DNA from: JAAYJR01 sp964611525
GTDB taxonomy: Bacteria > Bacteroidota > Bacteroidia > Bacteroidales > Prolixibacteraceae
Reading direction: 5' to 3'
DNA length: 17,400 nt
Assembly: GCA_964611525.1 (NCBI GenBank)
Contig: CAZTAL010000156.1
Location: 1-17,400 of the forward strand
A program made the position numbers and the translations under genes. The notes below the pieces were generated by a model that saw nothing but the letters and a program-made list of their open reading frames with translations, had not been told where the DNA came from and did no database searches. Positions 1-7,706 of this stretch are shown piece after piece (within the stretch, counting starts at the first letter, position 1; each line of letters starts with the position of its first letter).

Positions 1-1
1 G

Positions 2-76
2 GACTATGTCAAAAAACTGTGGGGCTATAACATCAGCTTGAGAACCGCTCAGCTATGGCTATCCAAAATCCGGTGA
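2..76 (+). pseudogene. Possible C-terminal or broken fragment of a helix-turn-helix (transposase-like) protein
   Basis: From base 2 an open frame runs into the window and stops at TGA 74-76, giving 24 residues. The piece WGYNISLRTAQLWLSKIR resembles the winged-helix part of IS630-type transposases, where a G-x-x-x-S-x-R-T-x-x-x-x-L pattern is common. In such proteins the chain would continue, so the stop could mark a decayed insertion sequence. Only 24 residues are visible and the rest lies outside the window. It could equally be the true C-terminus of an unrelated protein or a chance frame. Low confidence. Confidence 0.22.
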
Positions 77-200
77 TTTTTTTTCATGCGTTTGCCCTGA
101 TAGGTAGATCATAATAAAATATTTGTTTATATTGGAAAGGAAAATAAAATAGGAAAAGTTCAAAAACAGAATCATCTGTGCATAAACAAATCGTTAGCTT

Positions 201-208
201 TTACTTTG
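201..208 (+). promoter_or_regulatory. Candidate -7 box for the carotenoid operon
   Basis: TTACTTTG matches the Bacteroidota -7 consensus TAnnTTTG at all but one defined base and ends 5 nt before the cruF ATG at 214. No clear -33 TTG is seen about 20 bp upstream. If used, the mRNA would be leaderless or nearly so. The geometry matches the exact-match box before the GNAT gene at the other end of the window, which is the main reason to list it. Confidence 0.3.
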
Positions 209-213
209 ATTAA

Positions 214-861
214 ATGAGAAAAATATCATATAAAAACTTTATTATCAGCCTGATAATATTTTACAGTGTCGGCGTGGCAGGCATAACCATTTCTGAAACA
301 CATGAGATATTCAGGAATTTAATCTCTGCGGCACTCATACTAAATGCAATATTATTGTCTTTCTATCATCATCCGCGGATAAATGTCAGAACTATCGGAG
401 TATTCCTGTTCATAGCTTTTTTTTCATTTTTTGTCGAAGCGGCAGGAGTCAAAACAGGAAAAATTTTTGGTTCATATAGTTACGGCGACAGTCTCGGTCC
501 TAAAATTCTTGAAACTCCTGTACTCATCGGGCTCAACTGGCTTATGCTTGTTTATTGTTCTAAGGTGGCATCTGACTTCCTTTCAAAAAATAATACTGCA
601 AGAATAATAATCTCACCATTTCTTATGGTTGTTTATGATCTTGTATTGGAACAGTGTGCTCCTCCGCTGGGAATGTGGTACTGGTCAGGAAGTGGAGTTC
701 CGGCTTTAAATTACCTGGCATGGTTTTCCCTCGCACTATTTTTCCATTTAATAATAAAGCATTACAAAATCTCATTTTCAAATAAAATGGCTATCCCAAT
801 TTTAGTAATCCAATTTTTATTTTTTGTAGTTTTATGGATTAACTTTTTACTCACAGGATGA
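214..861 (+). CDS. cruF: CruF-type carotenoid 1,2-hydratase family protein (DUF422)
   Basis: A polytopic inner-membrane protein of 215 aa with about seven hydrophobic segments, the usual size of the carotenoid biosynthesis protein family PF04240. Conserved residues of that family are visible: E75, G78, T81-G82, F85-G86 and Y88/Y90 in one loop, W109, then D142 followed by W155 and W157. Characterised CruF proteins add water across the terminal 1,2 double bond of a psi end group of lycopene or gamma-carotene, giving a tertiary hydroxyl that can be glycosylated. It is the first gene of the operon, and its ATGA stop overlaps the start of the acyltransferase by 4 nt. Family assignment is firm because of crtI and crtB downstream. 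The exact substrate is inferred; related haloarchaeal proteins hydrate C50 precursors. The ATG at 214 has no Shine-Dalgarno sequence. Confidence 0.85.
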   Translation: MRKISYKNFIISLIIFYSVGVAGITISETHEIFRNLISAALILNAILLSFYHHPRINVRTIGVFLFIAFFSFFVEAAGVKTGKIFGSYSYGDSLGPKILETPVLIGLNWLMLVYCSKVASDFLSKNNTARIIISPFLMVVYDLVLEQCAPPLGMWYWSGSGVPALNYLAWFSLALFFHLIIKHYKISFSNKMAIPILVIQFLFFVVLWINFLLTG

Positions 862-1478
862 TCAAAGCAAAACACCACTGGTTTCTATATCCATTCTTCG
901 AATGGTATGGCTGTAAGGAGATGAAACATTGCTTTAGTGATATTTTGATAGAAGGGGACTTTCATGACAGGGGGCTGCCGCTATTATTAATTCCCAACCA
1001 TTTTAGTTGGTGGGACGGTTTTTTTGCCTCATCACTAAACCAGAAAGTTTTTCACAGAAAATATCATGTAATGATGCAGGAAAAACAGTTAAAAAAATAT
1101 TTATTTTTCAGCAGGACAGGAGCATTTTCAATAAGCAGTAATCCAAAAAAAATCATGGAATCTATGAACTATGCTATTGAGCTGTTAAAGCATCCTAAAA
1201 ATATGGTTACCTTTTTTCCACAGGGACATTTTGAGTCTGTTTACCAGCAGCCACTTCATTTTAAAAAAGGTATTGTCAAGCTATTAAAAAGTCTTAAAAA
1301 TGAAATACATGTGATTTTTGTGGCTAATCTTATAGAATATTTTGAATCCTCTAAACCTAAGTTATTTACCTACTATAAAGAATATTTTTATTCAGAAATA
1401 AGCCACTATGTGATTGAAAAAGACTATAATAATTTTTATAATGACTCAATTAAAAATAATTTAAACCATATTAATTAA
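858..1478 (+). CDS. PlsC-like 1-acylglycerol-3-phosphate-type acyltransferase, probably acylating a carotenoid glycoside
   Basis: A 206-aa protein with the glycerolipid acyltransferase motifs in order: NHFSWWD at 47-53 (catalytic H48-x4-D53), FFPQG at 119-123 (the block usually read FPEG, here with Q for E), and a FKKGI block at 135-139. Ordinary PlsC enzymes transfer a fatty acyl chain to lysophosphatidate at the membrane. Here the gene overlaps cruF (ATGA, 858-861) and precedes a GT2 glycosyltransferase. A carotenoid role is therefore more likely, as for CruD of green sulfur bacteria, which acylates the sugar of hydroxychlorobactene glucoside. Assignment to the fold is secure; the carotenoid substrate is inferred from context. 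The chain is short with no obvious transmembrane helix. Codon use is very AT-rich toward the 3' end, which ends in an Asn-rich tail. Confidence 0.8.
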   Translation: MIKAKHHWFLYPFFEWYGCKEMKHCFSDILIEGDFHDRGLPLLLIPNHFSWWDGFFASSLNQKVFHRKYHVMMQEKQLKKYLFFSRTGAFSISSNPKKIMESMNYAIELLKHPKNMVTFFPQGHFESVYQQPLHFKKGIVKLLKSLKNEIHVIFVANLIEYFESSKPKLFTYYKEYFYSEISHYVIEKDYNNFYNDSIKNNLNHIN

Positions 1479-1483
1479 CTATA

Positions 1484-2575
1484 TTGATTGTATTAGCCTA
1501 CATAATAGTTTTTTTCTTCGCATTGCGTTTTTTAGTTTCTTTGATAAACTTTCTTTTTTCGCCCATACTTAAAAATATAATTCCATCTGCCAACCCCCTT
1601 GTTTCAGTTTTGATACCGGCACGAAACGAAGAAAAAAATATTAACAATATACTGAACGATTTAATTAAACAAAGTTATACCAATATAGAAATAATTGTAT
1701 TTAATGACCAGTCATTAGATGGCACACGGAATAAGGTAATGGACTTTACTCAACGGGACAGCCGTATCAATCTGATGGATTCACAGGGATTGCCCAAAGG
1801 CTGGCTTGGAAAAAATTATGCCTGTTACCAGCTAGCACAACATGCAAGAGGCGAATACCTGATGTTCCTTGATGCTGATGTAAGGGTTGGTTCCGGACTT
1901 TTTGAGAGTGTTGTTGCCCAGATGGAGCAATATCATTTGAAGCTCCTTTCTATTTTCCCAAAACAAATAATGGTAACTACAGATGAAAAAATAACAGTTC
2001 CCCTGATGAATATCATTTTACTGTCCCTTCTGCCGATGATTTTAACCAGGATAAGCCCTCGTCCCTCACTGGCAGCAGCTAACGGACAATTTATGCTGTT
2101 TGAAAAAAAAGCATATATAGAAATTCAACCTCATGAAGAAGTAAAAACAAATCCTGTAGAGGATATTTTAATATCGCGTTTATATAAAAAAAGGGGAATG
2201 AAGATGCAGTGCATGACAGGAAATGATAACATACGTTGCCGTATGTACAATGATATAAAAGAAGCAACACGGGGATTTGCCAAAAATCTTGCCCAGTTCT
2301 TCGGAGGGAATCATCTGGCAGCTTTTATTTTCTGGTTATTGAGTACATTTGGAATCTTTGTTGTGATCTGCGTTTTACCACTTTCAATATTCTTTATTAC
2401 ACTAGCATTAATAATTTTGATGAAAATTTTTATTTTCAGAGTGAGTCTCCAGCCGATTTTTCAAAACTTCATTTATGCTATTCCACAACAAACAATTTTG
2501 GGTTGGATGTTGTTTCTTTCGGTAAAAAACAAAATTTTAAAAAGGAGCCAATGGAAAGGAAGAAATATTTATTAA
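1484..2575 (+). CDS. GT2 glycosyltransferase, membrane-bound, probable carotenoid glycosyltransferase (CruC/CrtQ-like)
   Basis: An N-terminal membrane helix (about 1-28) is followed by a GT-A catalytic domain: VSVLIPARNEE at 40-50, NDQSLDG at 74-80, the DxD metal/nucleotide-sugar motif DAD at 130-132, and an ED pair at 226-227 in the usual catalytic-base position. Two or more hydrophobic helices close the chain (about 278-315 and 328-347), and it ends in a QWKGR tail typical of this family. The architecture fits GT2 enzymes that glycosylate lipids and carotenoids (CruC, CruG, CrtQ). Its place between a CruF hydratase and crtI/crtB suggests transfer of a hexose to the new hydroxyl. No in-frame ATG occurs before about codon 86, so translation must begin at a non-ATG codon; TTG at 1484, 5 nt after the previous stop, is the best choice. 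The donor sugar cannot be told. Confidence 0.8.
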   Translation: MIVLAYIIVFFFALRFLVSLINFLFSPILKNIIPSANPLVSVLIPARNEEKNINNILNDLIKQSYTNIEIIVFNDQSLDGTRNKVMDFTQRDSRINLMDSQGLPKGWLGKNYACYQLAQHARGEYLMFLDADVRVGSGLFESVVAQMEQYHLKLLSIFPKQIMVTTDEKITVPLMNIILLSLLPMILTRISPRPSLAAANGQFMLFEKKAYIEIQPHEEVKTNPVEDILISRLYKKRGMKMQCMTGNDNIRCRMYNDIKEATRGFAKNLAQFFGGNHLAAFIFWLLSTFGIFVVICVLPLSIFFITLALIILMKIFIFRVSLQPIFQNFIYAIPQQTILGWMLFLSVKNKILKRSQWKGRNIY

Positions 2576-3285
2576 TATTAATTCTGTTAATCATTAATAT
2601 ATCATTTAAGGAAGAAACCCACTTTAAAAAGATAATATATGATGCCTTTGTAAATGACAAAATGGATAAATGGAGAGAGGTTATAAACAGTATGGAAAAA
2701 CAACAAAGCAACGATACCGGTTATCTTCTCGAGCTTATCAGTTATCAGTATGGCTATACCGCCTGGTGTCTGGGCAATAATAAAAAGGAAGATGCTAAAA
2801 TTTTCCTGTCTCTGCTGGAAAATAATCTGACAAAACTGGAACGCAAAGAAGGTAAGATCTCCGCATACCACGCATTTAAAGCTGCGGCTTATGGTTTTAA
2901 AATAGGATTGAGCCACTGGCGCGCTCCTTTCCTTGGCCCTAAAAGCATGGACCATGCAGAAAAAGCACTTGAAAAAGACAGCATGTGTATGCAGGCAAAT
3001 CTTGAAATGGGCAATATATGGAATCACATGCCGGAAATATTTGGAGGCTCAAAAGAAAAAGCCTTGCATTATTATTTAAAAGCTCTCAATATTATAGAAA
3101 ACGACGATCCGCAGATAAGAAAAAACAATTGGATTTATCTGAATCTGCTGGTTTTGGCCGGCCAAACTGAAAAAGAGATAGGGAACAAACAAAAAGCACT
3201 TGAATATTATAAAAAAACTCTTGAAATTGAGCATGGTTTTATTTGGGTAAAAAATGAATTATTACCTTCTTTATTAAACGAATAA
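2551..3285 (+). CDS. TPR-repeat protein of the carotenoid operon, function unknown
   Basis: A 244-aa protein with a basic N-terminus and hydrophobic stretch (residues 6-19, signal peptide or anchor), then helical TPR-like repeats. The clearest are around 133-142 with 167-179 (an A-x-x-x-Y/H-Y-x-x-A-L helix) and 203-225 (G-N-K-x-K-A-L-E-Y-Y). The block NHMPEIFGGSKEKAL at 158-172 recalls TatT-type TPR proteins. I chose ATG 2551 because AAAGGAG at 2541-2547 lies just upstream and because it starts the hydrophobic leader. A start at 2503 would lie well inside the glycosyltransferase gene. The chosen frame still overlaps the end of that gene by 25 nt. It may be a periplasmic or membrane-surface scaffold for the carotenoid enzymes, but nothing in the sequence shows catalysis. 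TPR identity is fair; the role is unknown. Confidence 0.65.
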   Translation: MERKKYLLILILLIINISFKEETHFKKIIYDAFVNDKMDKWREVINSMEKQQSNDTGYLLELISYQYGYTAWCLGNNKKEDAKIFLSLLENNLTKLERKEGKISAYHAFKAAAYGFKIGLSHWRAPFLGPKSMDHAEKALEKDSMCMQANLEMGNIWNHMPEIFGGSKEKALHYYLKALNIIENDDPQIRKNNWIYLNLLVLAGQTEKEIGNKQKALEYYKKTLEIEHGFIWVKNELLPSLLNE

Positions 3286-3293
3286 TAAATGAT

Positions 3294-4775
3294 ATGGGAA
3301 GAAAAGTATTAATCGCAGGCAGCGGACTGGCAGGATTAACAGCAGCCTTACGGCTTTCACGTAGGGGATATCAGGTAGAGCTGGTAGAAAAAAACAGTCA
3401 GGCAGGGGGCCGGCTTAATCAACTTAAAAAGGACGGTTATACTTTTGATGTTGGTCCAAGCTTTTTCAGCATGTCATACGAATTTGACGAATTTATCGAT
3501 GACGCAGGTATCAACATGCCATTTGAGTTCGTAGAACTCGACCCGCTTTATACGGTTAATTTTTTAAGTACCGGCAAGACATATACAATGTATAAGGATT
3601 TGTCCAGACTTGCTGAAGAATTTAAAGATGTGGAACCTGACCTTGAAAGAAAAATAAAAAAATATCTTGATGCGGGTAAAATGCTTTTCGACGGGACAGT
3701 CGACCTAGTTGTGCGGAAAAACTATAACTCACTAATGCACTACTTTATGACACTTATTAAAGCTCCACCCAAGCTTATGCCGGTATTATTCCGTAATTTC
3801 TGGCAACAGGTCTCAAAATATTTCACATCGGAAGAAGTCAGGCAAATTCTTTCCTTAGTGGCATTTTTCGTGGGAAGGACACCTTTTGATACTCCTGCTA
3901 TATATTCAATGCTTTCATATACCGAATTTATTCATAATGGCTATTTTAATGTTAAAGGCGGTATGTATAAAATTGTTGAAGGACTTTGCAGCGAACTGAA
4001 AAAACAAAATATACCGGTTCATTATAATACAGAAATAGCCGGCTATGAGAGTTCGGGAAATCGTTTGAAATATCTTATCGACAGCAATGGGAAAAGATGG
4101 GAAGCTGATATTTTCCTTATTAATGCCGATGCTGCCTGGTTCCGTGGAAAAATTTTCAAACGGTCAGCCTATTCTGAAAAAAAACTGTATAATATGAAAT
4201 GGACTATGGGCACACTTACATTTTATCTCGGCATAACAGAAAAAATTTCTAATATTCACCATCATAATTATTACCTTGGGAGTAACTTCCGGAATTATGC
4301 CAATAAAATATTCACCAATCCGGGATCATTTGAAAAACCCTATTACTATGTAAATGTACTTACTCACTCAAATTTCGACTGTGCTCCTGAAGGATGTGAG
4401 AGCCTCTTTTTTGTATGCCCTGTACCTGATCTACGTTTCAAAACTAACTGGAACGACCGTGATGAAATTGTTAACAGCATAATTAGCGATTTCAGCAAAC
4501 GTGTCGGTATGGACATAAAACAAAAAATTGCTGCACAAACTATTTATACCCCGGTTGAATGGGTAGAACAATTTAATTTGTATAAAGGCAGCGCTCTTGG
4601 TTTAGCTCACGATATGAATCAGATTGGCGGATTCAGACCTAAAAATTTTGATGAACAATTTAAAAACGTCTTTTACGCCGGCGCATCTACAATACCGGGC
4701 ACCGGATTGCCAATGGTTGTTATAAGCTCAAAATTAGCAATAGAAAGAATAGAAAAATATGATAGAACTTTATGA
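3294..4775 (+). CDS. crtI: Phytoene desaturase family FAD oxidoreductase (CrtI type)
   Basis: A 493-aa flavoprotein, the usual CrtI length. An N-terminal dinucleotide fold holds GSGLAG at 9-14, an acidic ribose-binding E32 and AGGR at 37-40. The family C-terminal signature is YAGASTIPGTGLP at 461-473, next to the second FAD contact. It should introduce double bonds into phytoene at the membrane surface, yielding neurosporene, lycopene or a more unsaturated product. CrtI, CrtN and CrtD enzymes share this fold, so a 3,4-desaturase (CrtD) role after CruF cannot be excluded. As the only desaturase in the window, lying next to crtB, the main phytoene-desaturating role is more likely. It starts 8 nt after the TPR gene, and its 3' end overlaps crtB by 17 nt, a sign of translational coupling. 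Confidence 0.88.
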   Translation: MGRKVLIAGSGLAGLTAALRLSRRGYQVELVEKNSQAGGRLNQLKKDGYTFDVGPSFFSMSYEFDEFIDDAGINMPFEFVELDPLYTVNFLSTGKTYTMYKDLSRLAEEFKDVEPDLERKIKKYLDAGKMLFDGTVDLVVRKNYNSLMHYFMTLIKAPPKLMPVLFRNFWQQVSKYFTSEEVRQILSLVAFFVGRTPFDTPAIYSMLSYTEFIHNGYFNVKGGMYKIVEGLCSELKKQNIPVHYNTEIAGYESSGNRLKYLIDSNGKRWEADIFLINADAAWFRGKIFKRSAYSEKKLYNMKWTMGTLTFYLGITEKISNIHHHNYYLGSNFRNYANKIFTNPGSFEKPYYYVNVLTHSNFDCAPEGCESLFFVCPVPDLRFKTNWNDRDEIVNSIISDFSKRVGMDIKQKIAAQTIYTPVEWVEQFNLYKGSALGLAHDMNQIGGFRPKNFDEQFKNVFYAGASTIPGTGLPMVVISSKLAIERIEKYDRTL

Positions 4776-5595
4776 TAAAAATGCTTTTGATTGCAGTCGG
4801 ATAACATCTAACAACTATAGCACTTCATTCTCATTTGGCATCCGTCTGTTTAAAAAAAAATACCGTCCGGCTATTTATGCCATTTATGGTTTTGTGCGTT
4901 TTGCCGACGAGATTGTTGATACTTTTCATGACTATAATCAAACAGTACTGCTAAAAAAACTGGATGAAGACACATGGATCGCTCTCGAAACAGGATTCAG
5001 CTCAAATCCCATCCTGCATAGTTTTCAAAAAACAGTAAAAAAATACAATATAGAAAAAGAATATATCAAAGCTTTCCTGAAAAGTATGGAAATGGATATC
5101 ACTTATAAAAACTACAATCCTGATGAAATAAGTGAATATATATACGGATCGGCAGAGGTAGTGGGTCTGATGTGCCTTAAAGTATTTTATGAAAACAGGG
5201 AAACAGAATTCAAGGAACTCATATATCCGGCCCGCAAACTAGGAGAAGCCTTTCAAAAAATTAATTTTTTAAGGGATATACGTTCCGATTACCTCGAAAA
5301 AGGAAGGATATATTTTCACGGAATTCAGCCTGATAATTTCACATCGGAACAAAAAAAAGCAATTGAGGCTGATATTGAATCCGATTTCTCAGAGGCAAAA
5401 AAAGGTATTTCAAAATTAAACCGGGATGTAAGGCTTGGTGTTTATCTTGCTTACAGATACTACCTTCAACTTCTGAAAATAATCAGGCGCACAACACCTG
5501 AACAAATTATAAGTAAACGCTATAGAGTATCCGACTTTTCAAAAATAATAATTTTAATAAATTCGTGGCTTAGGGTAAAACTAGGATTAATTTAA
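4759..5595 (+). CDS. crtB: Phytoene synthase
   Basis: A 278-aa all-helical trans-isoprenyl diphosphate synthase (SQS_PSY family). Both aspartate-rich Mg2+/diphosphate motifs are present: DEIVD at 50-54 and DIRSD at 173-177, the latter in NFLRDIRSDYLEKGRIYF. The YIYGSAEVVGLM stretch at 127-138 is typical of Bacteroidota phytoene synthases. It condenses two geranylgeranyl diphosphates head to head into phytoene, the first committed carotenoid step. The C30 relative CrtM (dehydrosqualene from farnesyl diphosphate) is the main alternative and cannot be fully excluded by eye. The start at 4759 lies inside the end of crtI (17-nt overlap). No GGPP synthase gene is seen in the window, so that precursor must be supplied from elsewhere. 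Confidence 0.9.
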   Translation: MIELYDKNAFDCSRITSNNYSTSFSFGIRLFKKKYRPAIYAIYGFVRFADEIVDTFHDYNQTVLLKKLDEDTWIALETGFSSNPILHSFQKTVKKYNIEKEYIKAFLKSMEMDITYKNYNPDEISEYIYGSAEVVGLMCLKVFYENRETEFKELIYPARKLGEAFQKINFLRDIRSDYLEKGRIYFHGIQPDNFTSEQKKAIEADIESDFSEAKKGISKLNRDVRLGVYLAYRYYLQLLKIIRRTTPEQIISKRYRVSDFSKIIILINSWLRVKLGLI

Positions 5596-5612
5596 TAAAT
5601 AAAAAATATATC

Positions 5613-6644
5613 ATGAATAACTCAAAAAAGATATATATATTTCTGATCCTCATAACTATTGTGATCATTTTAATATATGCACAGGGAATAATCATTCCCT
5701 TTACTCTGGCCTTACTCTTTTGGGTCATGATACGGGTCGTAAAAAAACAGTTGACAAAGATCAGATTCGTAAACAGATGGCCAAAGTGGCTTTTAACAGT
5801 AATCTCAACAGCTTTGATGCTCGGATTTCTGACCCTTACAGGGGAACTAGTCTCCGAAAATATCCAGGAACTTTCAAGAACTTTCCCTCTTTACGAATCA
5901 AATGTCAATAAAATAACCAAACTGATTAATGATCAGTTTAATATAGAAATATCCAGCATTTTAAACGATCTTACAAAAGACATAAATTTCGGTGGAATAC
6001 TCAGTAAGCTTTTTTCAACCTTGACAAGTCTAATCGGAGATGCGTTTCTTGTATTTATCTACCTGATATTTCTATTAATTGAAGAACCTACCTTTCCCGG
6101 AAAGCTGAAGGCTATGTATCCTGATAAACAACGCTATAACAGGATGAAAACGCTAATAAACAAAATTGACCATTCTATAATAAGTTATATGGCAGTAAAA
6201 ACACTGACAAGCTTTTTAACAGGTTTCCTAAGTTATTTTGCAATTATGATTATCGGTATTGATGCTCCTCTCTTCTGGGCTTTTCTCATATTTATTTTAA
6301 ACTATATCCCGACTATAGGGTCATTGACAGCAACGATTTTTCCCACTATTTTTGCCATGCTGCAGTTTGGCGAAATAACACCTGCATTACTGGTTCTGAC
6401 TATTGTGGGAGCTATACAGGTAATTATAGGAAATATTATAGAGCCAAGACTAATGGGCACCTCCCTGAATATCAGTCCCCTTGTGGTTATTCTGACGTTA
6501 TCGCTGTGGGGATTGATCTGGGGCGTTACCGGAATGCTGTTAAGCGTGCCGATAACGGTAATAATTATTATCATTATGTCAGAGTTCCCATCAACCAGAC
6601 CAATTGCCATTCTGCTAAGCCAACGGGGAAAATTGAATAAATGA
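5613..6644 (+). CDS. AI-2E family transporter (TqsA/YdiK/PerM-type membrane protein)
   Basis: A 343-aa integral membrane protein of family PF01594 with about seven to eight hydrophobic helices. It has a soluble helical segment between the third helix and the fourth, roughly residues 78-138. The family C-terminal signatures are clear: an NYIP-x-IG-S loop, then GNIIEPRLMG and SLNISPLVVILTLSLWG. Members have been linked to autoinducer-2 export and to ion/proton exchange, but most are uncharacterised. It begins only 17 nt after crtB, so it is probably cotranscribed. That could mean a role in moving or inserting the carotenoid product, or simply a passenger gene. The family is certain; the substrate is unknown. 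The TGA stop (6642-6644) sits inside the repeat element listed next. Confidence 0.88.
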   Translation: MNNSKKIYIFLILITIVIILIYAQGIIIPFTLALLFWVMIRVVKKQLTKIRFVNRWPKWLLTVISTALMLGFLTLTGELVSENIQELSRTFPLYESNVNKITKLINDQFNIEISSILNDLTKDINFGGILSKLFSTLTSLIGDAFLVFIYLIFLLIEEPTFPGKLKAMYPDKQRYNRMKTLINKIDHSIISYMAVKTLTSFLTGFLSYFAIMIIGIDAPLFWAFLIFILNYIPTIGSLTATIFPTIFAMLQFGEITPALLVLTIVGAIQVIIGNIIEPRLMGTSLNISPLVVILTLSLWGLIWGVTGMLLSVPITVIIIIIMSEFPSTRPIAILLSQRGKLNK

Positions 6645-6757
6645 CCTTTTTGAGAGAATGCATGATGTAGTCAGAGGTTTACAAACTACATTTCATCCAA
6701 GGAAAACCTTTTTTGAGAGTAAGCATGATATAGTCAGCGGACTTTATAGCGGACTCT
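6638..6757. repeat. Paired imperfect repeat R1/R2 in the junction between the AI-2E and GDPD genes
   Basis: A unit of about 30 nt beginning TTTTGAGAG and containing GCATGAT-TAGTCAG occurs at 6648-6677 and again at 6711-6740, exactly 63 bp apart, with four mismatches. The second copy continues with AGTCAGCGGACTTTAT (6732-6747) and an AGCGGACT direct duplicate (6734-6741, 6746-6753). This 16-mer is repeated exactly at 8829-8844, and the opening ATAAATGACC.T.TTGAG.G of R1 recurs at 8769-8788. The element fills the space between two convergent genes, so it may act as a bidirectional terminator, a REP-like element or a mobile MITE. No U-tract typical of an intrinsic terminator is paired with it. 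Confidence 0.6.
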
Positions 6758-6769
6758 TTTTATAAAAAA

Positions 6770-7546
6770 TTATTCAGCCATCTGCTCCTTTAACCATGCG
6801 GGACGATTGGTTGTTATTATCTTAACTCCAATGTCAGTGAGTCGTTTAGCTTCGGAAGGATCATCAACTGTCCAGGCAAGAACATCCAAACCATGATCAT
6901 TTGCAAGTTTTACAACTTTTTCATTAATAATCTTATAATGAAGGTTAACTCCGTCGAGACCTATTGCATTAGCCTTTTTAATTTTATTTTTAAGTCCCTG
7001 TTTTACAGAACTTAGCCAATAACACTTATTTTCTGGAAATAAATTTTTAGTATCAATAATAGTTTCCCAGCCAAAGCTGATAAATATAATCTGATCTTTC
7101 TTACCCGCCTTTTCAATACATCGCTGCAAATAAGGCAGCACTTCACTGCCGCACTTAATTTCCACAACCAGCATCTTTCCTTCGGGGACTGTCTCGATAA
7201 TTTCAGAAAGAAACGGAATTTTCTCTCCTTTGAATTCTTCGCCTTTCCATACACCGACATCAAGATTTCTGAGAAATCCAGAGGGGGTATCCTTAATCAC
7301 AAAATTATTATTACCCTTACATGTTCTCTTGGTATCCTTATCGTGAATTACCATTACCCTGTTGTCATCAGAAAGATAAATATCCACTTCAACTGCATCA
7401 GCATCTAACATCCATGCCATATTAGCAGCAGCAACAGTATTCTCAGGAGCCAGATAGGAAGCTCCACGGTGGGCAACAAACATTTGTTGGGCAGACAAAC
7501 AAAGCGTGGAACATGTAACTAAAAAAGTAAAATAAATCTTCTTCAT
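6770..7546 (-). CDS. Secreted glycerophosphodiester phosphodiesterase
   Basis: A 258-aa GDPD family protein (PF03009, TIM-barrel fold). A signal peptide covers residues 1-19: KK, then a hydrophobic core, with probable type I cleavage at SA|QQ. Active-site residues are visible: H26-R27-G28, P34-E35-N36-T37, metal ligands E53 and D55, and the second catalytic H68-D69. It hydrolyses glycerophosphodiesters (deacylated phospholipids) to glycerol-3-phosphate and an alcohol, here likely in the periplasm or outside the cell. An upstream ATG at 7573 would add nine residues before the signal peptide, so 7546 is preferred. It is convergent with the carotenoid operon and divergent from the LpxL-like gene, so it is probably transcribed alone. 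Confidence 0.88.
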   Translation of the reverse strand: MKKIYFTFLVTCSTLCLSAQQMFVAHRGASYLAPENTVAAANMAWMLDADAVEVDIYLSDDNRVMVIHDKDTKRTCKGNNNFVIKDTPSGFLRNLDVGVWKGEEFKGEKIPFLSEIIETVPEGKMLVVEIKCGSEVLPYLQRCIEKAGKKDQIIFISFGWETIIDTKNLFPENKCYWLSSVKQGLKNKIKKANAIGLDGVNLHYKIINEKVVKLANDHGLDVLAWTVDDPSEAKRLTDIGVKIITTNRPAWLKEQMAE

Positions 7547-7583
7547 AATACAATAATTATTTTCCCTGTCCATTTATAAAACC

Positions 7584-7591
7584 TAAAGATA
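7584..7591 (-). promoter_or_regulatory. Weak candidate -7 box for the GDPD gene
   Basis: On the minus strand this reads TATCTTTA, one base off TAnnTTTG. Transcription would begin about 32 nt before the ATG at 7546. No convincing -33 TTG is seen at the right distance, so this is only a candidate. Confidence 0.3.
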
Positions 7592-7599
7592 TAAAGGGA

Positions 7600-7621
7600 A
7601 ATATTATTTTTAAATAATATT
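7600..7621. repeat. Perfect AT-only inverted repeat between divergent genes
   Basis: Two 10-nt arms (AATATTATTT at 7600-7609 and AAATAATATT at 7612-7621) are perfectly complementary around a TT centre. They lie in the 160-bp region that separates the GDPD gene (minus) from the LpxL-like gene (plus). It could be an operator or a DNA-bending site for either promoter. Because the sequence is only A and T in an AT-rich background, chance is a real alternative. Confidence 0.45.
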
Positions 7622-7706
7622 GAAAAAAATTATGTAGTTTTAGCATTTACACACGGGCGAATTGCTTATAAATTAAAGCTAAAAAGCAAAATATTTTAAA
7701 TACCAC

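Noticed and set aside
2503..2550. Upstream ATG at 2503 as start of the TPR gene
   Set aside because: It would add 16 residues lying wholly within the glycosyltransferase gene and ahead of the hydrophobic leader. ATG 2551 has a good AAGGAG site.
858..2575. Staphyloxanthin-type C30 pathway (crtOPQMN)
   Set aside because: The acyltransferase is PlsC-like rather than CrtO-like, a CruF homolog is present, and CrtB looks like a Bacteroidota phytoene synthase. A C30 product is not fully excluded.
7547..7573. ATG 7573 as the start of the GDPD gene
   Set aside because: It would place nine polar residues before a standard signal peptide. ATG 7546 starts the KK plus hydrophobic core directly.
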